Assembly: GCF_023078275.1 (NCBI RefSeq)
Contig: NC_062991.1
Location: forward strand, 3,968,001 to 4,032,000
Direction of reading: 5' to 3'
Origin: Leguminivora glycinivorella
Lineage: Eukaryota; Arthropoda; Insecta; Lepidoptera; Tortricidae
DNA length: 64,000 bases
In this document: one piece after another, positions 20,161 to 33,800 of the stretch
Layout: each line of letters opens with the position of its first letter
How positions within the stretch are numbered: the first letter of the stretch is position 1
Translations under genes and position numbers: made by a program
The notes under the pieces: model-generated
Told to the model about the DNA's origin: nothing
The model's input: the letters and a program-made list of their open reading frames with translations, nothing else
Database searches by the model: none

Positions 20161-20320
20161 TCTCACTACCACGAATTTGAAGAACAATATTGCTGTCTCT
20201 CTCAATCTTTAGGCGTCATTCATATATTACGTCATACTAAATGTGACAATCCATGTTAAAGGATTAAAAAAGCGTGACATTGGGGGGTCCAAATAGTAGT
20301 CCATAAACCACGTCTTTGAC

Positions 20321-20830
20321 CAACGTGAGTGATATCTCTGTCACTCTTTACGTCTTTCTAACAGAAATTTAAATAACAATAGTGCTATCTCTGTCACTCT
20401 TTACTAACAGAAATTTAAATAACAAAAATGCTATCTCTGTCACTCTTTACTACCAGGAACTTAAATTATTATAGTACTATCTCTATTCTCTGTCACTCTT
20501 TACTATCAGGAACTTAAATTGTTATAGTGCTATCTCTGTCACTCTTTACTACCAGGACCTTAAATTATTATAGTGCTATCTCTGTCACTCTTTACTGTGT
20601 GCGGGAAGTGCACATACCACGAGTTTGACTAACATGAGTGCTATCTCTATCACTCTTTACTACCAGGAACTTTAATTATGATAGTGCTATCTCTGTCACT
20701 CTTTACTACCAGGAACATAAATTTTATTATTACAGTGCTATCTCTGTCACTCTTTACTACCAGGAACTTAAATGATTATAGTGCTATCTCTGTCACTCTT
20801 TACTTCTAGGAACTTAAATATTTTTTTCGG
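20321..20830 (+). repeat. ~46-bp tandem repeat (GCTATCTCTGTCACTC)
   Basis: About ten units of GTGCTATCTCTGTCACTCTT plus TACTACCAGGAACTTAAATT. Spacing is 46 bp where clean (20525 to 20571) and varies elsewhere. A longer interruption lies at 20595-20640. Confidence 0.9.
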
Positions 20831-20960
20831 TTTCGGTTTTGGTCTTGGTTTCGGTGTCGGTTTTGGTGTAGGTTTCGGTGTCGGTTTCGGTTTCGATTTC
20901 GGTTTTCGTTTCCATTCCCGTTTCGGTTTCCGTTTTCGTTTTCAGTTTTGTTTTTGTTTA
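20826..20960 (+). repeat. GGTTTCGGTTTT simple repeat
   Basis: Imperfect 6-bp units (GGTTTC, GGTGTC, GGTTTT) giving a Gly/Phe-rich frame on the plus strand; this is low-complexity sequence. Confidence 0.9.
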
Positions 20961-21004
20961 AACTAACAGAACTAAAACTAAAACCAAAACCAAACCAGAA
21001 ACGG

Positions 21005-21189
21005 GAAACCGAACACGGGAAACCGGATATCGGATACCGTATATCGGATGCTGGTTACCGGTTACTGTCTACCGTTTACCGGATACCGGTTACCGTCTAC
21101 CGGTTACCGGTCACCGTTTACCGGATACCGGTTAACGGTCATTGGTTACTGGTTACCGGTTACCGGTCACCGAATACCGGAGACCCGTC

Positions 21190-21222
<33 letters not shown>

Positions 21223-21377
21223 ATACCGGTTACCGGATACCGGTTACCGGATACCGGATACCGGTTACCGGTTACCGGATACCGGTTACCGGATACCGGA
21301 TACCGGTTACCGGATACCGGATACCGGTTACCGGATACCGGTTACCGGATACCGGATACAGGATACAGGATACCGGA

Positions 21378-21411
<34 letters not shown>

Positions 21412-21425
21412 GTACTAGATACCAG
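21005..21425. repeat. TACCGG-rich hexamer/dodecamer repeat
   Basis: Imperfect tandem units of GGTTACC and GGATACC (dodecamer TACCGGATACCGGT-type). Each unit contains the palindrome ACCGGT or a near match. All three plus frames stay open because no stop occurs in the unit. Confidence 0.93.
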
Positions 21426-21429
21426 AAAC

Positions 21430-22887
21430 CAGGTTTTGATTTCTGGTTTCTCATGTTACAACGTGTATAGATTAGTCGATACCAAGTCGGACACTTCCGA
21501 TTAGGCGATTTCGGCTCGCATTGTTACGCAGCATTCGAGTGTTGAGTTTCTCACACATGAGGCCCCCTAATAAAATTTGTACCACTCATATTATTGATTT
21601 GACTCTCGCAACACAAACACCTCATGCCCACACAAATACACACAAAATAAAATCATTCACAAACTTCAAATCATTCAAAAACTCAACAGTCACACGCGCT
21701 CCTCGCGGTCCTCTAAGAACTCCCTCGCGAGAGTCGACACTTCAAAATGAAGCGACATCGCATCGGCTCATCATCCACAAATCCGAAAAGATCCACCGAT
21801 AAATTTGTACCGGAAAGACCTCACCGCGACAATGTCATATTACCCAAATTACTTCAAAAATCCTCTGAAAGTGAAACAGTTCATTAGGTTTACCGTAAGA
21901 GTGAGTGAGACAGACACGCACTGTGCTTCAAATTTGCCTCGCCAAAATACGTTACACACGACTCGAAAGAATACAGTCTTAAGCGCCGCAAGCTTTCATA
22001 CATATTACGTTGTTGTGATCCAAGCATCTCGTCAAGCTCGATAGGTACTATTATTGAGCTAACGACTTGACCAGTTTAACGTGACCTATCGGACTAATTG
22101 ATTTGTATGACTTTTGTCACTTGTAATAAGGGAGCTCTCTTATACTGGACGGTGAAATATTTGTTATCGAAGCGTTTTGAAAACGCGGCGCCCTTGATAT
22201 GAAACACGTGTTGACGACTCGCCGCCCGTTCCCGCTACTACTATACTAGCTATACCTACTCTGTGCACGACCTTATTCTGCAGGTAATAACGTTCATATT
22301 AAAGCGCAAGTAAGAAAAATATCAATTAAGTAATGAATCTTACATATTTGTTGTTTAATTGATTTCGTATAGTACTAAGAATATATTAACGGCAAAATTT
22401 ACCATCTTTCAATTTAGTTAGGTATTTTTCCTTTCCTAAAATTATCAATATTTAAGATTTTGAACAAGCGCCAAAAGTATTGGTATAAGTTTTAATAATT
22501 TATCAACACACGTAATATTATATTCATAATAAATTGCAGGATTACGGTTAACAATATTTTCTAGTGAAATACGCCTGAAAATGTGTAACTTACTAAACCT
22601 TCTTTATAAATGATAGTTCTGTATGAATTATTTATAAAAATTAGATGTTTTTATATGAAATGCAGGTGTCACAACATAATACAAGCACTTTTTCCGGATT
22701 ACATTTAATACTTTAGTTATAAAATCAAAAAATATTCAAAGTTCGTTTTTATTTTTTTTTAATTTGAATCAGAACCCTAATTTGATTAATAATTTGTATT
22801 TTAACTATCACTAATGATACTTTATACGACAGAAAAAGAAAATTACGGTTATCGAATTATGTCCAGGTCAAGCTATTTTTCCTGGTC
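21430..22887. other. Intergenic, no gene recognised
   Basis: The frames at 21521-21802 and 21805-22044 are open, but have no recognisable domain and no splice partner I can see. The remainder is AT-rich. Confidence 0.4.
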
Positions 22888-23025
22888 TAAGTTACCGCCT
22901 GTCAAAAACGCGACGATTTTGACCTGTCATATCTCACTTATACAAGCACGGTACGCGTTCACCTACACGCGCTTAGACTGTGTGTTTGGGAACGCGCCTC
23001 TTTCATATATTTGATCGCTAGTGTC
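22888..23025 (+). mobile_element. Interspersed family Q, right part
   Basis: From TTACCGCCTGTCAAAAACGC to CGCGCCTCTTTCATATATTT, matching the right half of the copy at 15350-15575. Confidence 0.65.
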
Positions 23026-23338
23026 CGAGGTGACGCCAGTAACGTCTAAAGTTGCTATGGCGATGGCGGACGCTGTCAAAGCAATTGTCCTGTTGACAGA
23101 TAAGGTTTATTTTCGTTATTTGTACTAGCTGAGGTATTGGCGTGTAGGCCACATTTTGACGCAATAGGTAAAATGTTCATAAGGTTAAAAATATTGTTCT
23201 TTTGTTATACTTTGCGGTAGCTAGATTGTCAGGCGCAATTCATAAATGAACTACTTATTTATAATGATATACTTAATGAACGATTCTTATTTTTACGTAT
23301 TGAGGGTGTATAGTGTATACATATTTTTTACGAACTCC

Positions 23339-23497
23339 AGGGTGGCTAGCCGAATGGCACAATCGCTCACGAAACGCTCACGAAACGAAGCGCTAGTAGA
23401 TATCTATCTCTATCGCGCTTGCGTATTGGCGCGACAGAGCCAGCGGCGTATCGCTTTCGTTTGGCGTCGGAGAAATGCCATTCGGCTACGGGGCCTG
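23339..23497 (+). mobile_element. MITE family B, copy 4
   Basis: Left GGCTAGCCGAATGGCACAAT, right ATGCCATTCGGCTACGGGGC. The segment ACGAAACGCTC is duplicated near the left end. Confidence 0.82.
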
Positions 23498-23628
23498 GTC
23501 TAAAAGGGGTATAATCAAAAGAAAAAAAAATGCGAATTTGTTATACAATTTATTAACAAAATAATATAGCTATTAAGTAACGTCAATGGCACATTAGTGA
23601 GTATTAAATCTATATCTGAAATGCAGAT

Positions 23629-23795
23629 TGGTAAGACCTGGGTACCTAGCCAACGCCACAAACCACAATTGCTTACGCTTGGTATTGCAGCCAGCTCTCT
23701 CTATCGCTCTTCTGAAGTAGTGCGACAGAACTAGACTGCGTTTCGATTTGCCACAAAGCGTCAACAATTGCCACTTCGGCTAGATAGCCACGAAA
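23629..23795 (+). mobile_element. Degenerate family B-related MITE
   Basis: CTATCGCTCTTCTGAAGTAG and CGACAGAACTAGACTGCG match the core, and the ends CCTAGCCAACGCCACAA and CCACTTCGGCTAGATAG are partly inverted. Confidence 0.55.
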
Positions 23796-24023
23796 AATCT
23801 GGTAAATGTATCTTTAAAAAAAGCGCCTACTATTTTTGTATAGCAAAAGCCAGTCTTCTGTTCTTGATTGTGTTGTGTTGTGTTTTGCAGAGTTTGTTGT
23901 TAAATCGTCTGTGTGTTGTGTTGTATTTACAATTAGTGCGATTACGTTTTAGTTGTTATTTCCGTGTTGTCCCAGATCTTCATAAGCTGTAATAATACAT
24001 TTACAGTTAGTAAATAAGAGACT

Positions 24024-24066
24024 ATGAAAGAAAACAATGATGATGATGAAAACCTTAATAGCGTAG
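24024..24066 (+). CDS. Possible orphan first exon (MKENNDDDENLNSVG)
   Basis: An ATG opens 14 acidic codons plus one base before a good GTAAGT donor, after a T/G-rich possible leader. No downstream plus-strand exon in phase 1 was found. It could belong to an unseen gene or be chance. Confidence 0.2.
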
Positions 24067-24758
24067 GTAAGTTATTGTAAATCTTTAGAGATCTTGAGAC
24101 AAGTGTTTAGTCTTTGTGAATTTTGTGATGTCTTGATGAAAGTGTCGCGATGAATATGATAATGAATGAATTTCTTGATGAAAATCGAGGCAAGACGTCA
24201 CCGAATACCATTTAAAACATGATCCAAAAATTACACAGATTCGAGAACTATAAGCTTGGATTTGTTTATAAAAATATTCAACATTTTTGAACACAGATTT
24301 TGGAAATGTGTCGTCGGTAAATGTCTTGCCCCTGGTGATCTGGTATGTGTTGCCTCTTTTGGATAAATTTTTGGATCTTGGTTTCAAGAGGCGGGAAAAA
24401 ACTTTAACCACAGATCTTGGAAAGTTATACCACAGTTGGGTATAGTTGGTATTTTCACTAGATGATCACGTTACTTAGTGGTTTAAAGAGGCAGGAAAAA
24501 CTTCAAAAACAGATTTTGGAAAGTTTTGCCTCAGTTGGTAGAATTGGTATTTTGCCCTGGATGATCAGGTCACTAGGTTTAAAGAGTTGCCTCTTTAAAC
24601 CTAGTGACCTTTTGAAACTTAAACATAAATCTTAGAATTTTTTCCCTAATTAGCGGACACAGATTTAAAGGGTGGGGAAAAACTTTAAACATGGATCTTG
24701 GAAAATTTTGCCCCAGTTGGTCTGGTTGGTGTTTTGCCCTTTGCCCCAGATGATCAGG
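24067..24758. other. Degenerate internal repeat 3' of the minus-strand gene
   Basis: Imperfect direct repeats built on AACTTTAAACA, ATCTTGGAAA and TTTTGCC...CAGTTGGT recur at about 24360, 24490 and 24675. They lie just past the stop codon of the minus-strand gene, where its 3' UTR should be. A short inverted pair around CCTAGTGACC (24565-24610) is also present. Confidence 0.5.
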
Positions 24759-24879
24759 TTACTTAGTGGACCTGGGTTTGACGAGCCGGGAGGCGGGGGG
24801 GTTGAACTTGGTGAAGCCAGCCTGATCGAAGACTGGGAGTAGATCACGGACTCGGGCCGAGACGGTTCCTCCTGTTACC
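24759..24879 (-). CDS. Minus-strand gene exon 9 (terminal)
   Basis: One base completes Arg338, then 39 codons end ...RLVKPRSTK and TAA. It includes ARVRDLLPVFDQAGFTKFNP. Acceptor ATTTCAG. Confidence 0.85.
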
Positions 24880-27800
24880 CTGAAATATTAGAAAACATGT
24901 GAAAAGGATAATAAAAATAGAAGCAGCAGAAAGACTGCGGACTGATAATTTTCCGAAATTAAAGCAGAATCAAAGAATGTCAATGGGACTAATTGATTTT
25001 ATTGGATATCTTGAAAAATTTGGTATTTTGGGTGGGCAGCTGTGATCGCTTACCTTCAAGCGACCTGTCTGCTCATTTGACTCTATCGCATATAAAAAAC
25101 TGAGACTTTCCGGAGCCATGTATTGGTATTTTCTGAGATACAGACTTTATTATGTCTCAAACTATAGATGCTAAGAAAAATAATAGGACCCTGCCTATAA
25201 TACAGATTCTAAATATACCTGCTAGGTTTAATGAGTTTAGCCGCCTGTGCTGGAGTAGCCAACTCTGTGGGGAAGTAGGTGGCGCCGTAGAAGTCCAGGC
25301 CGTTTTGCAGTAAGATATTGGCTTCTTCAATGTTGGCCAGCGTCACACGAAGCACGCTTGTTGCTTCCTGAAATTTACCAAAAAACGAGAACTTTAGATC
25401 ATATTTTTACCAAAGTAACATTTGGTCTGCAGTAGAGTTTGGGTTGAAGAGAAACAAAATGAGGTTAAAGATATTTTTATTACAAAAATACCTAAACTAT
25501 ACCTTGTCAGCTTCATTCAAGGTTTCCGAAAAAAAAATCCCTGAACCCCATGAGATTAAAATGTTATAGTTGTTTTTGAGTATGAGCTTCTATATTATTA
25601 GTAGGTAAATTAGAATTTTCACACTAGACTTTACATAATGAGTTTGACATTTCATATGTAGAGTTATGAAATAATCGCAAATAATTACTTTCTGAATACA
25701 AAATGAGGAATCTCCTGTAATTTTTGAGCTCATTGGTAAATGCCTCAAACATACCTTGGGCACCATGCTGCTGACGAGTTCACCATCGATGGTGGTTAGC
25801 GCCCGCGAAGGCTTATCGTGAGGCTTGGGAGTTGAGGTGCCTGGAGCAATGTAATAGCAACGATTTATATTTAAACATAAGTGTTTTAGTTTTATGGGAT
25901 ATGGGTTAAATTGTGGCGTAGGCGAGAGGCTGGCAACCTGTCACTGCAATGTCACAGTTTTGGATTTATTTCAACCCCTTTTTGCCAAGAGTGGCACTGA
26001 AACTTAATCGTTTAGGTGCTCTGCCTACCCCTTTATGGGATACAGGCGTGATTATAATAATATGTTATGTTATGTTATGTTATCTTAGTTTTTTTGTTGG
26101 GTATTCTCAAAATCACAATAGCAAAAACTTACAAATAAACACTTATACTAATCTAAGTTGAAGTGTAAGAAATGGAAGGAGGTCTCTAAGACTGAGTCGA
26201 GAGAGTGACTGTGAAAACTGCTGAAAACATAAAAATTACCGACTTTTGCATTGCTGTTGATTTAGTATCTGATTTTGAATAAAATCTGGCAAGTTTCAAG
26301 ACCATTATGTTATGTGCAGAATGAACATTAACAACCCGATTCGCACTATAAAATAGAATATTTAGCTAATACTGCAACCATAATCTCAGTGATATCTTAA
26401 AAACAATTGTTCGAATACAGCAGTAAATTTATATCATCATATTTTGAGATTAAAACTATGTTGAGCTACAGAAATTCCAAGTTATCGCAACCGCTTTATA
26501 AAATATGGACCTCTTTTAAAATTAGAAATATTTGGAAATATGTATGAGGCAAAAAGTACAAGAAAATAAAAATGTCTTGCCTAAAAGCAGACGATTTTGG
26601 TTTTCTGCGTATAACATTCTTTTGCCGTTGGCGCGGGGCCAAATTGTCAACTCTGACATCAGTCTGTCAGTATTATGCGCACTTACATTTTGATGACGAT
26701 ACTGCTGTGGGATTATTAAAATTCTTCGCGATTTCACAAAGAAGCATGCACGTGTTTTATGTCCAAGGCTATTTCAAATATATGTAGTTACACTGTTATA
26801 TGTGCTGCCTGTGTGGTGACGGGTTAAGAATTTCACCACCCCCTGTCTTCCCGTGGGTGTCGTAGAAGTCGACTGTGGGATTTGGGTTACAATTGTGGCG
26901 TAGGCGAGAGGCTGGCAACCTGTCACTGCAATGTCACAATTTTCGTTTTCTTTTAACCCCTTGATTGCCAAGAGTGGCACTGAGACTTTAGTAGTTTCAT
27001 GTGCTCTGCCTACCCCTTTATGGGATACAGGCGTGATTGTATGTATGTATGTAGTTACATTTAAGGAAACCGTCTAGATCGTGATCGTCTTCTGTATGTG
27101 CAACCTCAGCAACTTCGGTACGTAGGTAGATCACCATCGTCTGCAAGGTACCTCAATGACAGATGTAAACTTGTACAGCGCATGGCGAACGTCTTCTTCT
27201 GGCACTTCATCTACTCTTACACATTGATACACTGCGATTGTGATGGTCTTAAGGAGATATGAGGATAGAGAGACTAGAGAGTTTAGCCATCTACCTTCTT
27301 GAATAAACTATTTAGACAGGAGATCTAAACAGGCACAGCATCTCAGGACAAGTTACCTTCTCTTGATGGAGATCTGGAGAAGTGCTCCCTCAGAACTTCA
27401 ATGACAGATGTAAACTTGTACAATGCATGGCGAACATCTTTTTCTGGCACTAATGCACACACATTATGACATTAATAAACAGGGATTGTGAATGTCTTCA
27501 GGAGATCTCAGGGTAGACGGTTTAGTCATTTACCTTCTCGATAAACTATTTAGGCAGGAGACCATTTAGTCATCAAAGCTGAGATGGGCCATTTTTTTTC
27601 TAAGTTGTCCACCCCACTTTTTTTGTAAAATAGGAATTTTTACGCGATTCATTTTCAGAATCACGAACTCTTTCGATCCTGATGGCAGAAAAAAATGTCC
27701 CAAGATTTCCATACATTTTTCATACCTTCCATTCTGTTACCGCCATACGAAATGTATGAAAAAATGGTAACGGAATGGTATAAAAACCTTAGGACTCTTT

Positions 27801-30800
27801 TTTCTCCTATTAGGATTGAAAGAGCTCGCGATTCTGATTTGAATGGAAACCACATAAAAAAATCCGCAAAAAGTGGCGTGGACAATTTTGAAAAAAAAAA
27901 TGGCCCAGATGATACGGGCATAGTATCTCAGGGTAGATTTAGTTACCTTCTCTTGGAGATCCAGAGAAGTGTAGTCTCAGAACTTCAACGACAGATGTAA
28001 ACTTGTAGAGCGCGTGGCGAACATCTTCTTCTGGGACCTCGTCTGGTATGTCGTAGACGTAGATCGTGAACGTCTTTTGAGGACGGCAGGGGATCGCGAT
28101 CTGAGGGTAGAATTAAGTTTTGGTAAGAATAATTGCGGTAAGAGTAAATTTTTATTTGAAATTACGTCGATTCTAAGTTAAACCAATAATTTTCAACTGG
28201 GAGACTTACCTAGATCTTAAACTAGCAGGAGGAGGATTCAGTGACTTACATGAAGTTAGGTTAAGATAAACGCTAGAACATGACTAACACTTGTAGGTAA
28301 TCCTCATTCTGTCATCTTTCCCCGAGCAAAATCAAATATGACAGTCTCATTCCATTTTATCCCATCGTACTCGTACCTTACAAAAACATTTTTCTCAAAC
28401 ATGGTATGAAATATTGATGTTATGTGCCTTATAATTGGCAGCGAAGTATGACGTTGCAGGTGCGGCTAGGACGATTGATAGATAATGGAATTTCATACAA
28501 ACCTTGCAGGCCAAGGCCGGCAAAGTCTTCTTTTTTAATTTCCAAACACAGATAATTGTGACATAACATCCAGGTATTTAGCCAATTAAAAAAACTATAA
28601 GGGGCTTTATAGACGTGCCGACTGCAACTGGTACGGGCCCTAGACAATATTTGATTTTGGGGTGCGTTTTCATACAAAAAAAAATTTTTTCGTTTTTTTT
28701 TTAATTTTTTGTTTTTTTATAGGCGTATACGAGGTATTAAAGGGGAACGAAAATTCGATTATTTTTGCGCTACGACGCACCGTTTAGGAGATACAGCCAT
28801 CCAAAGTTACTATTTTCAGTAGACTTTATTTATTTCATACCATGTTTGAGAAAAGCACTATACATACCTCGGCGGGAAATGGGGTTGCCCGCCTCAGACC
28901 TATCCTCATATCTATATGTCTTCGGCCGGCAACCCCATTTGTCCCGGCCTCTGTAGTAATGTACTATTAACACTACAATGAAAGTTGGTCATATTATTCC
29001 TACCCAACATGCCAATGAAATAGCCAATTACCTTCCTATAGAACCGGGACCCGGTGACCTTATGGAATCCCTTCTTAAAGACCATCTGGTAGTCGTCCAC
29101 ATGAGAGAATTTGAACAGGATGCCGGTAGCCGTCTTGGTCAGTGAGAAGCAGCCTTTAAACTCCATCTTCTCACAGATTGTGGACGCCTGTACATTTTAA
29201 AATTTAGCGTTTTGAACATGTATGACGTCTAAGGGTCCCCCCACATCTAGCGTCTCGCGAGCGTAGCGTCGGGCCAACTGTATGAAAAAAGACGCCGCGT
29301 CGGCGCGTCAGGCTTTGCCATACAGTTGGCCCGACGCTACGATCGCGAGACGCTAGATGTGGGGGGACCCTTATAGGTAAAGGTATCTGTGGCGGTTGAC
29401 GCTTATGCTATTAATAATGAAATGACATTCCAAATTATCAATACTGTATATCGCTATGTTGTTGTCGACCCGACCGCCTAAGAACGGCTTCGCATTACGT
29501 ACGATTCGAAACCGTGAAAATAAGATCCGTCATAGCCGTAGAACCATAAATTGGGCCATTCTTTTTCTAAGTTGTCCACCCCACTTTTTTTGGATTTGGA
29601 AATTTTTATGTGGTTTCCACTCAAAATCGCGAGCTCTTTCAATTCTAATAGGAGAAAAAAAGTGTCCCAAGGTGTTTTTACCATTTTTTCATACGGCGGT
29701 AACGGAATGGAAGGTTTGAAAAATGTATGGAAATCTTGGGACATTTTTTTTTCTCCTATCAGGACTTCGCGATTCTGAGTATGAATCGTGTAAAAATACC
29801 CATATTACAAAAAAAGTGGGGTGGACAATTTTGAAAGAGATTGTCTGTTTGTCTGTTGTTTGTCTGTCTGTGTTGTGTGTATCTGTCTGTGGCATCGTAG
29901 CTCCCGAACGGATGATCCGATTTAAATTTAGTTTTATTTTGTCTGAAAGCTGAGTAGTCGGGAGTGTTCTTAGCCATGCTTCATGAAAATCGGTCTACTA
30001 TGTCGCAGTCGGGGGTTTCTTCAAAATTTTAATTTTGTGGTTAGGTTATATTTACACGGGAGCGATCTTTTGTTCATTGATAGCTCATCGGGTACTCGCG
30101 TTTGTTGGGACCAGTGCCTGTGGCACACAAAACGATATTTTTTTCACTTTTAATTGTATTGTTGTAACTTTAAGGGTAAGGGTTAGGGTACCAAACCTAT
30201 CAACGTGGAATCGGTTTTAGCAGACCAAAAGTTAGTATGAAGACGCTTACGCGTCGTCATCGCTGAACGCATGTTCATACTGACGTAGATTAAATATAGG
30301 AATATCGTACCATCCCATACCTACATTAAAATGCGACCGCCTAAGAAGGCGCATACACTACACATAGATGGCGCCACAAAAAGTGCCTTGTTGCTATCGA
30401 TTATTTGTAGATTGGCGTTAAGTGTCACAAGAACAAAAGTTCACTTACAATGATTCTCTTAATATTTATAGTTTTATCCAGCTAGTCTTTGATACTTAAT
30501 ACACATTGTCACTGATATATTTTTTCAATATATTGATTTAAACTAACACGATCTTCACTCATATTATTAAATTAAAACGGGACTTAATCGCGTAAAACTT
30601 ACGTTTTATATTTAACCCGACGTTTCGGACATGACATTACGTCCGTGGTCACGAACGAACTACCCGCACTTGATTCAAGTGCGGGTAGTTCGAAAAACTC
30701 GTACAGCTAGAAGATGTTGATACAACTCCCAGCCAGTCTACCCGTGACCACGGACGTAATGTCATGTCCGAAACGTCGGGTTAAATATAAAACGTAAGTT

Positions 30801-33800
30801 TTACGCGATTAAGTCCCGTTTTAATTTAATAATATTTTTTCAACTTGGCTTTAAACAATTTTAATGATTTGCTGTCTCTCACTTCACTGGGTCTTCACAA
30901 ATCTATGTCAAAAGTGACACGTAACGCCATCTACAAGTATAATCGAAAGCTACAAGACATTTTTTTTGTGGCGCCATCTATGTGTTGTGTAGTGTATGCG
31001 CGTTCTTAGGCGGTCGCATTTTAATGTATGGGATGATATATGATCTTATATTTAATCCATGATACTAACGAGCGATTCTCGGTCGGCGAAAGGTTTGGAG
31101 AGATCCTAAGCTTACATTAGTTATATTATAAACGTTAAACTTTCGTGAGACATATTTATTATAGTGCACGGAGTTAAGCCGCCGCGTGAACTCCTATATG
31201 CCTGAAGAGGGGCCTCCAAAATTGACCCGAAACATGTCGTAGCAGTAGCGATATATTATGTAATAACGTCAGTACAATCGTGGTTTTATTTAATATTAGT
31301 TATATTTTTCTCACACGTGTATTATTTACAACAAAATGAGCTAAGTGATTACCTTTTCCATGCTGAGTCCGTGTGAGGGAGTGAGAAGGAACGCTCCCTT
31401 CGTGAGGAAATTCTCTGAGTCCGATATATCGGACTCGCTCTCTCCGCCCTTCATTAAAGTGTGGATCTGCTCTTTCCACATGAACGAGTCGGACATCTGG
31501 GGAATAAAGTTTATTGGTTAGAGTTATACACATGTACCTAGTCATAAGGCATCTTCTGGGCGAGCTCAGTCCATTGTAGGTCACGTCTTTGCCTTTGGCT
31601 AGTCTGTGGCCTAGTAAAGTAAGCCCCCTTGTAATAAAAAATAAAAAAAACGCTGGTGGCGTAACTGTAAGAGCGTGCGACTTTCAATCCGGAGGTTGTG
31701 GGTTCGATCCCCAGCTTGTAGCCAATGAGTTTTTCGAAAATGTGTGAAATAGCCCTTGATATTTGCCTCGAACTGCCTTAAAATACTCGAACCTTAAAAT
31801 AATCTAATGATCAACGACGTAAATCAGCATTCATTCAAAGGATAAACAAATCAATGAGCAATGATCTGAAAGCGAATACAATGGTGGGCGCAGCGCAACG
31901 CGTGGCTGCGTACGCGCAAGCCACAGTTTATATAGAGAACAGTAGGATGACTTCATTTTATATACAGCTAAATGTAATACAAGAGATAAATAAAACTGGC
32001 AAAGAATTCATTAGTTCTATCATTGATTGAGAGGTGTTTTTGAGTTACTCTTAATTTTCACCCCATAATGATTTTTTGACAAAGTGTGTGAAGAAAGTGG
32101 TTTGTCAGGATCGTAGTAAATGGAAATACGTGACCTCTGCCTACCCCTCTGGGAAACAGGCGTGATTGTATGTATGTATGTAATTAATTTTTGAAAAATT
32201 TCCCAACAGCAATGTACTGTAAACGTGGTTGCGATGACAGTCAGTGACAACCTATCAACGAGCGTTCAACGTGAGTTGTGTTTGCATTAAATTGCGGGCC
32301 GAATTGTTTTGTATGAATTAAAAAATATTTCAATTTTAACTAAAAGTTATCTAATTATATTTCTTATTATATTCATCACCGTTAAGATATTCGCCCGTAT
32401 TAGCTTTACACCCTTTAGTTACTGCAAAGTTTTTAATTTACGTTTATTTAATGTATTTTCAAAAATTCAGGTTAAGTTCACGATTTTGATCAGAGAATTA
32501 AATTTCGATAGAAGAAAAAAGTTCATCTATTTGTATGGCGGCCGAGCGTGTCAGATTTTGTACAGAAGTTGTTACTTGCCTGTGATTTTAAATATGTCTC
32601 AGGCCCTTGAGTGTTTATAATTTCTGTTTTGTTGCAATTAGATACACACAACGAACGAGGCATTTTTAATGTTTTTGTTTACTTCAACTTACAAAAATTG
32701 ACGCCCGAAAGCTGCAAGCTCCGTTTAAAGATGGACAACTCAGTGGATTTTACTGAGTTCATTTGACACGTTAAGTAGATACGTTTGCTTGATCTATGGT
32801 ATATATGACATCTGTGGCTTTGACTTGTATAAATGGCGAAAAAAAGAGTCTTAAAGTTGTTATTCTGTTTTAAATAATTATTTTGTGAACGCGATGTTAA
32901 CTACGCATCTTGACCTAAGTTGATCGCTTCCGGATATTGCATGCGTTAATATGTCAATATTGATTGATACATATCAGGGGCGGCTCACTCCGCGATTCTA
33001 TCGCCGCGCTACAAGTACATGCTGGCGGCCGCGAACTCGCGGCCTAATCAGGGGTGCCGCGCGTTCTCACGGAACGCACGTTCGTACTTTCCGTTGTTAC
33101 TTTACGTCGCAAATACTTTTTAACACGCTTTTATTAGGTCGTCGTGTATGTAACTAACTATGTAATGGAATCTGCGGAGGCTAATTTAACCATCTTCCAA
33201 GGATCGTAGCGTAATGAAAATTGGCAGCTATATGTAGTTCCGATGACAATACAATAATATGGTACTGTTGAGCTGATCTGATGATGGAGTCGGAAGATAT
33301 GAACTGGAACTACATGATGGAACATCGTATCATAGCCGTTTTTGGGTTTCTTAGAAAAGTCTTGTAATGAACTTTGACTACAATTAGGTTTCAAGGTCTG
33401 ATGATGGAGCCGGAAGATATGAACTGGAACTACATGATGGAACATCGTATCATAGCTGTTTTTGGGCTTCTTAGAAAAGTCTTGTAATGAACTTTGACTA
33501 CGATTAGGTTTCAAGGTCTGATGATGGAGCCGGAAGATATGAACTGGAACTACATGATGGAACATCGTATCATAGCTGTTTTTGGGCTTCTTAGGAAAGT
33601 CTTGTAATGAACTTTGACTACAATTAGGTTTCAAGGTCTGATGATGGAGCCGGAAGATATGAGCTGGAACTACATGATGGAACATCGTGTCATAGCTGTT
33701 TTTGGGCTTCTTAGAAAAGTCTTGTAATGAACTTTGACTACGATTAGGTTTCAAGGTCTGATGATGGAGCCGGAAGATATGAACTGGAACTACATGATGG

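Noticed and set aside
20948..21504. Three overlapping long plus-strand frames
   Set aside because: All three frames are open through the TACCGG repeat because the unit lacks stops; low complexity, no splice signals.
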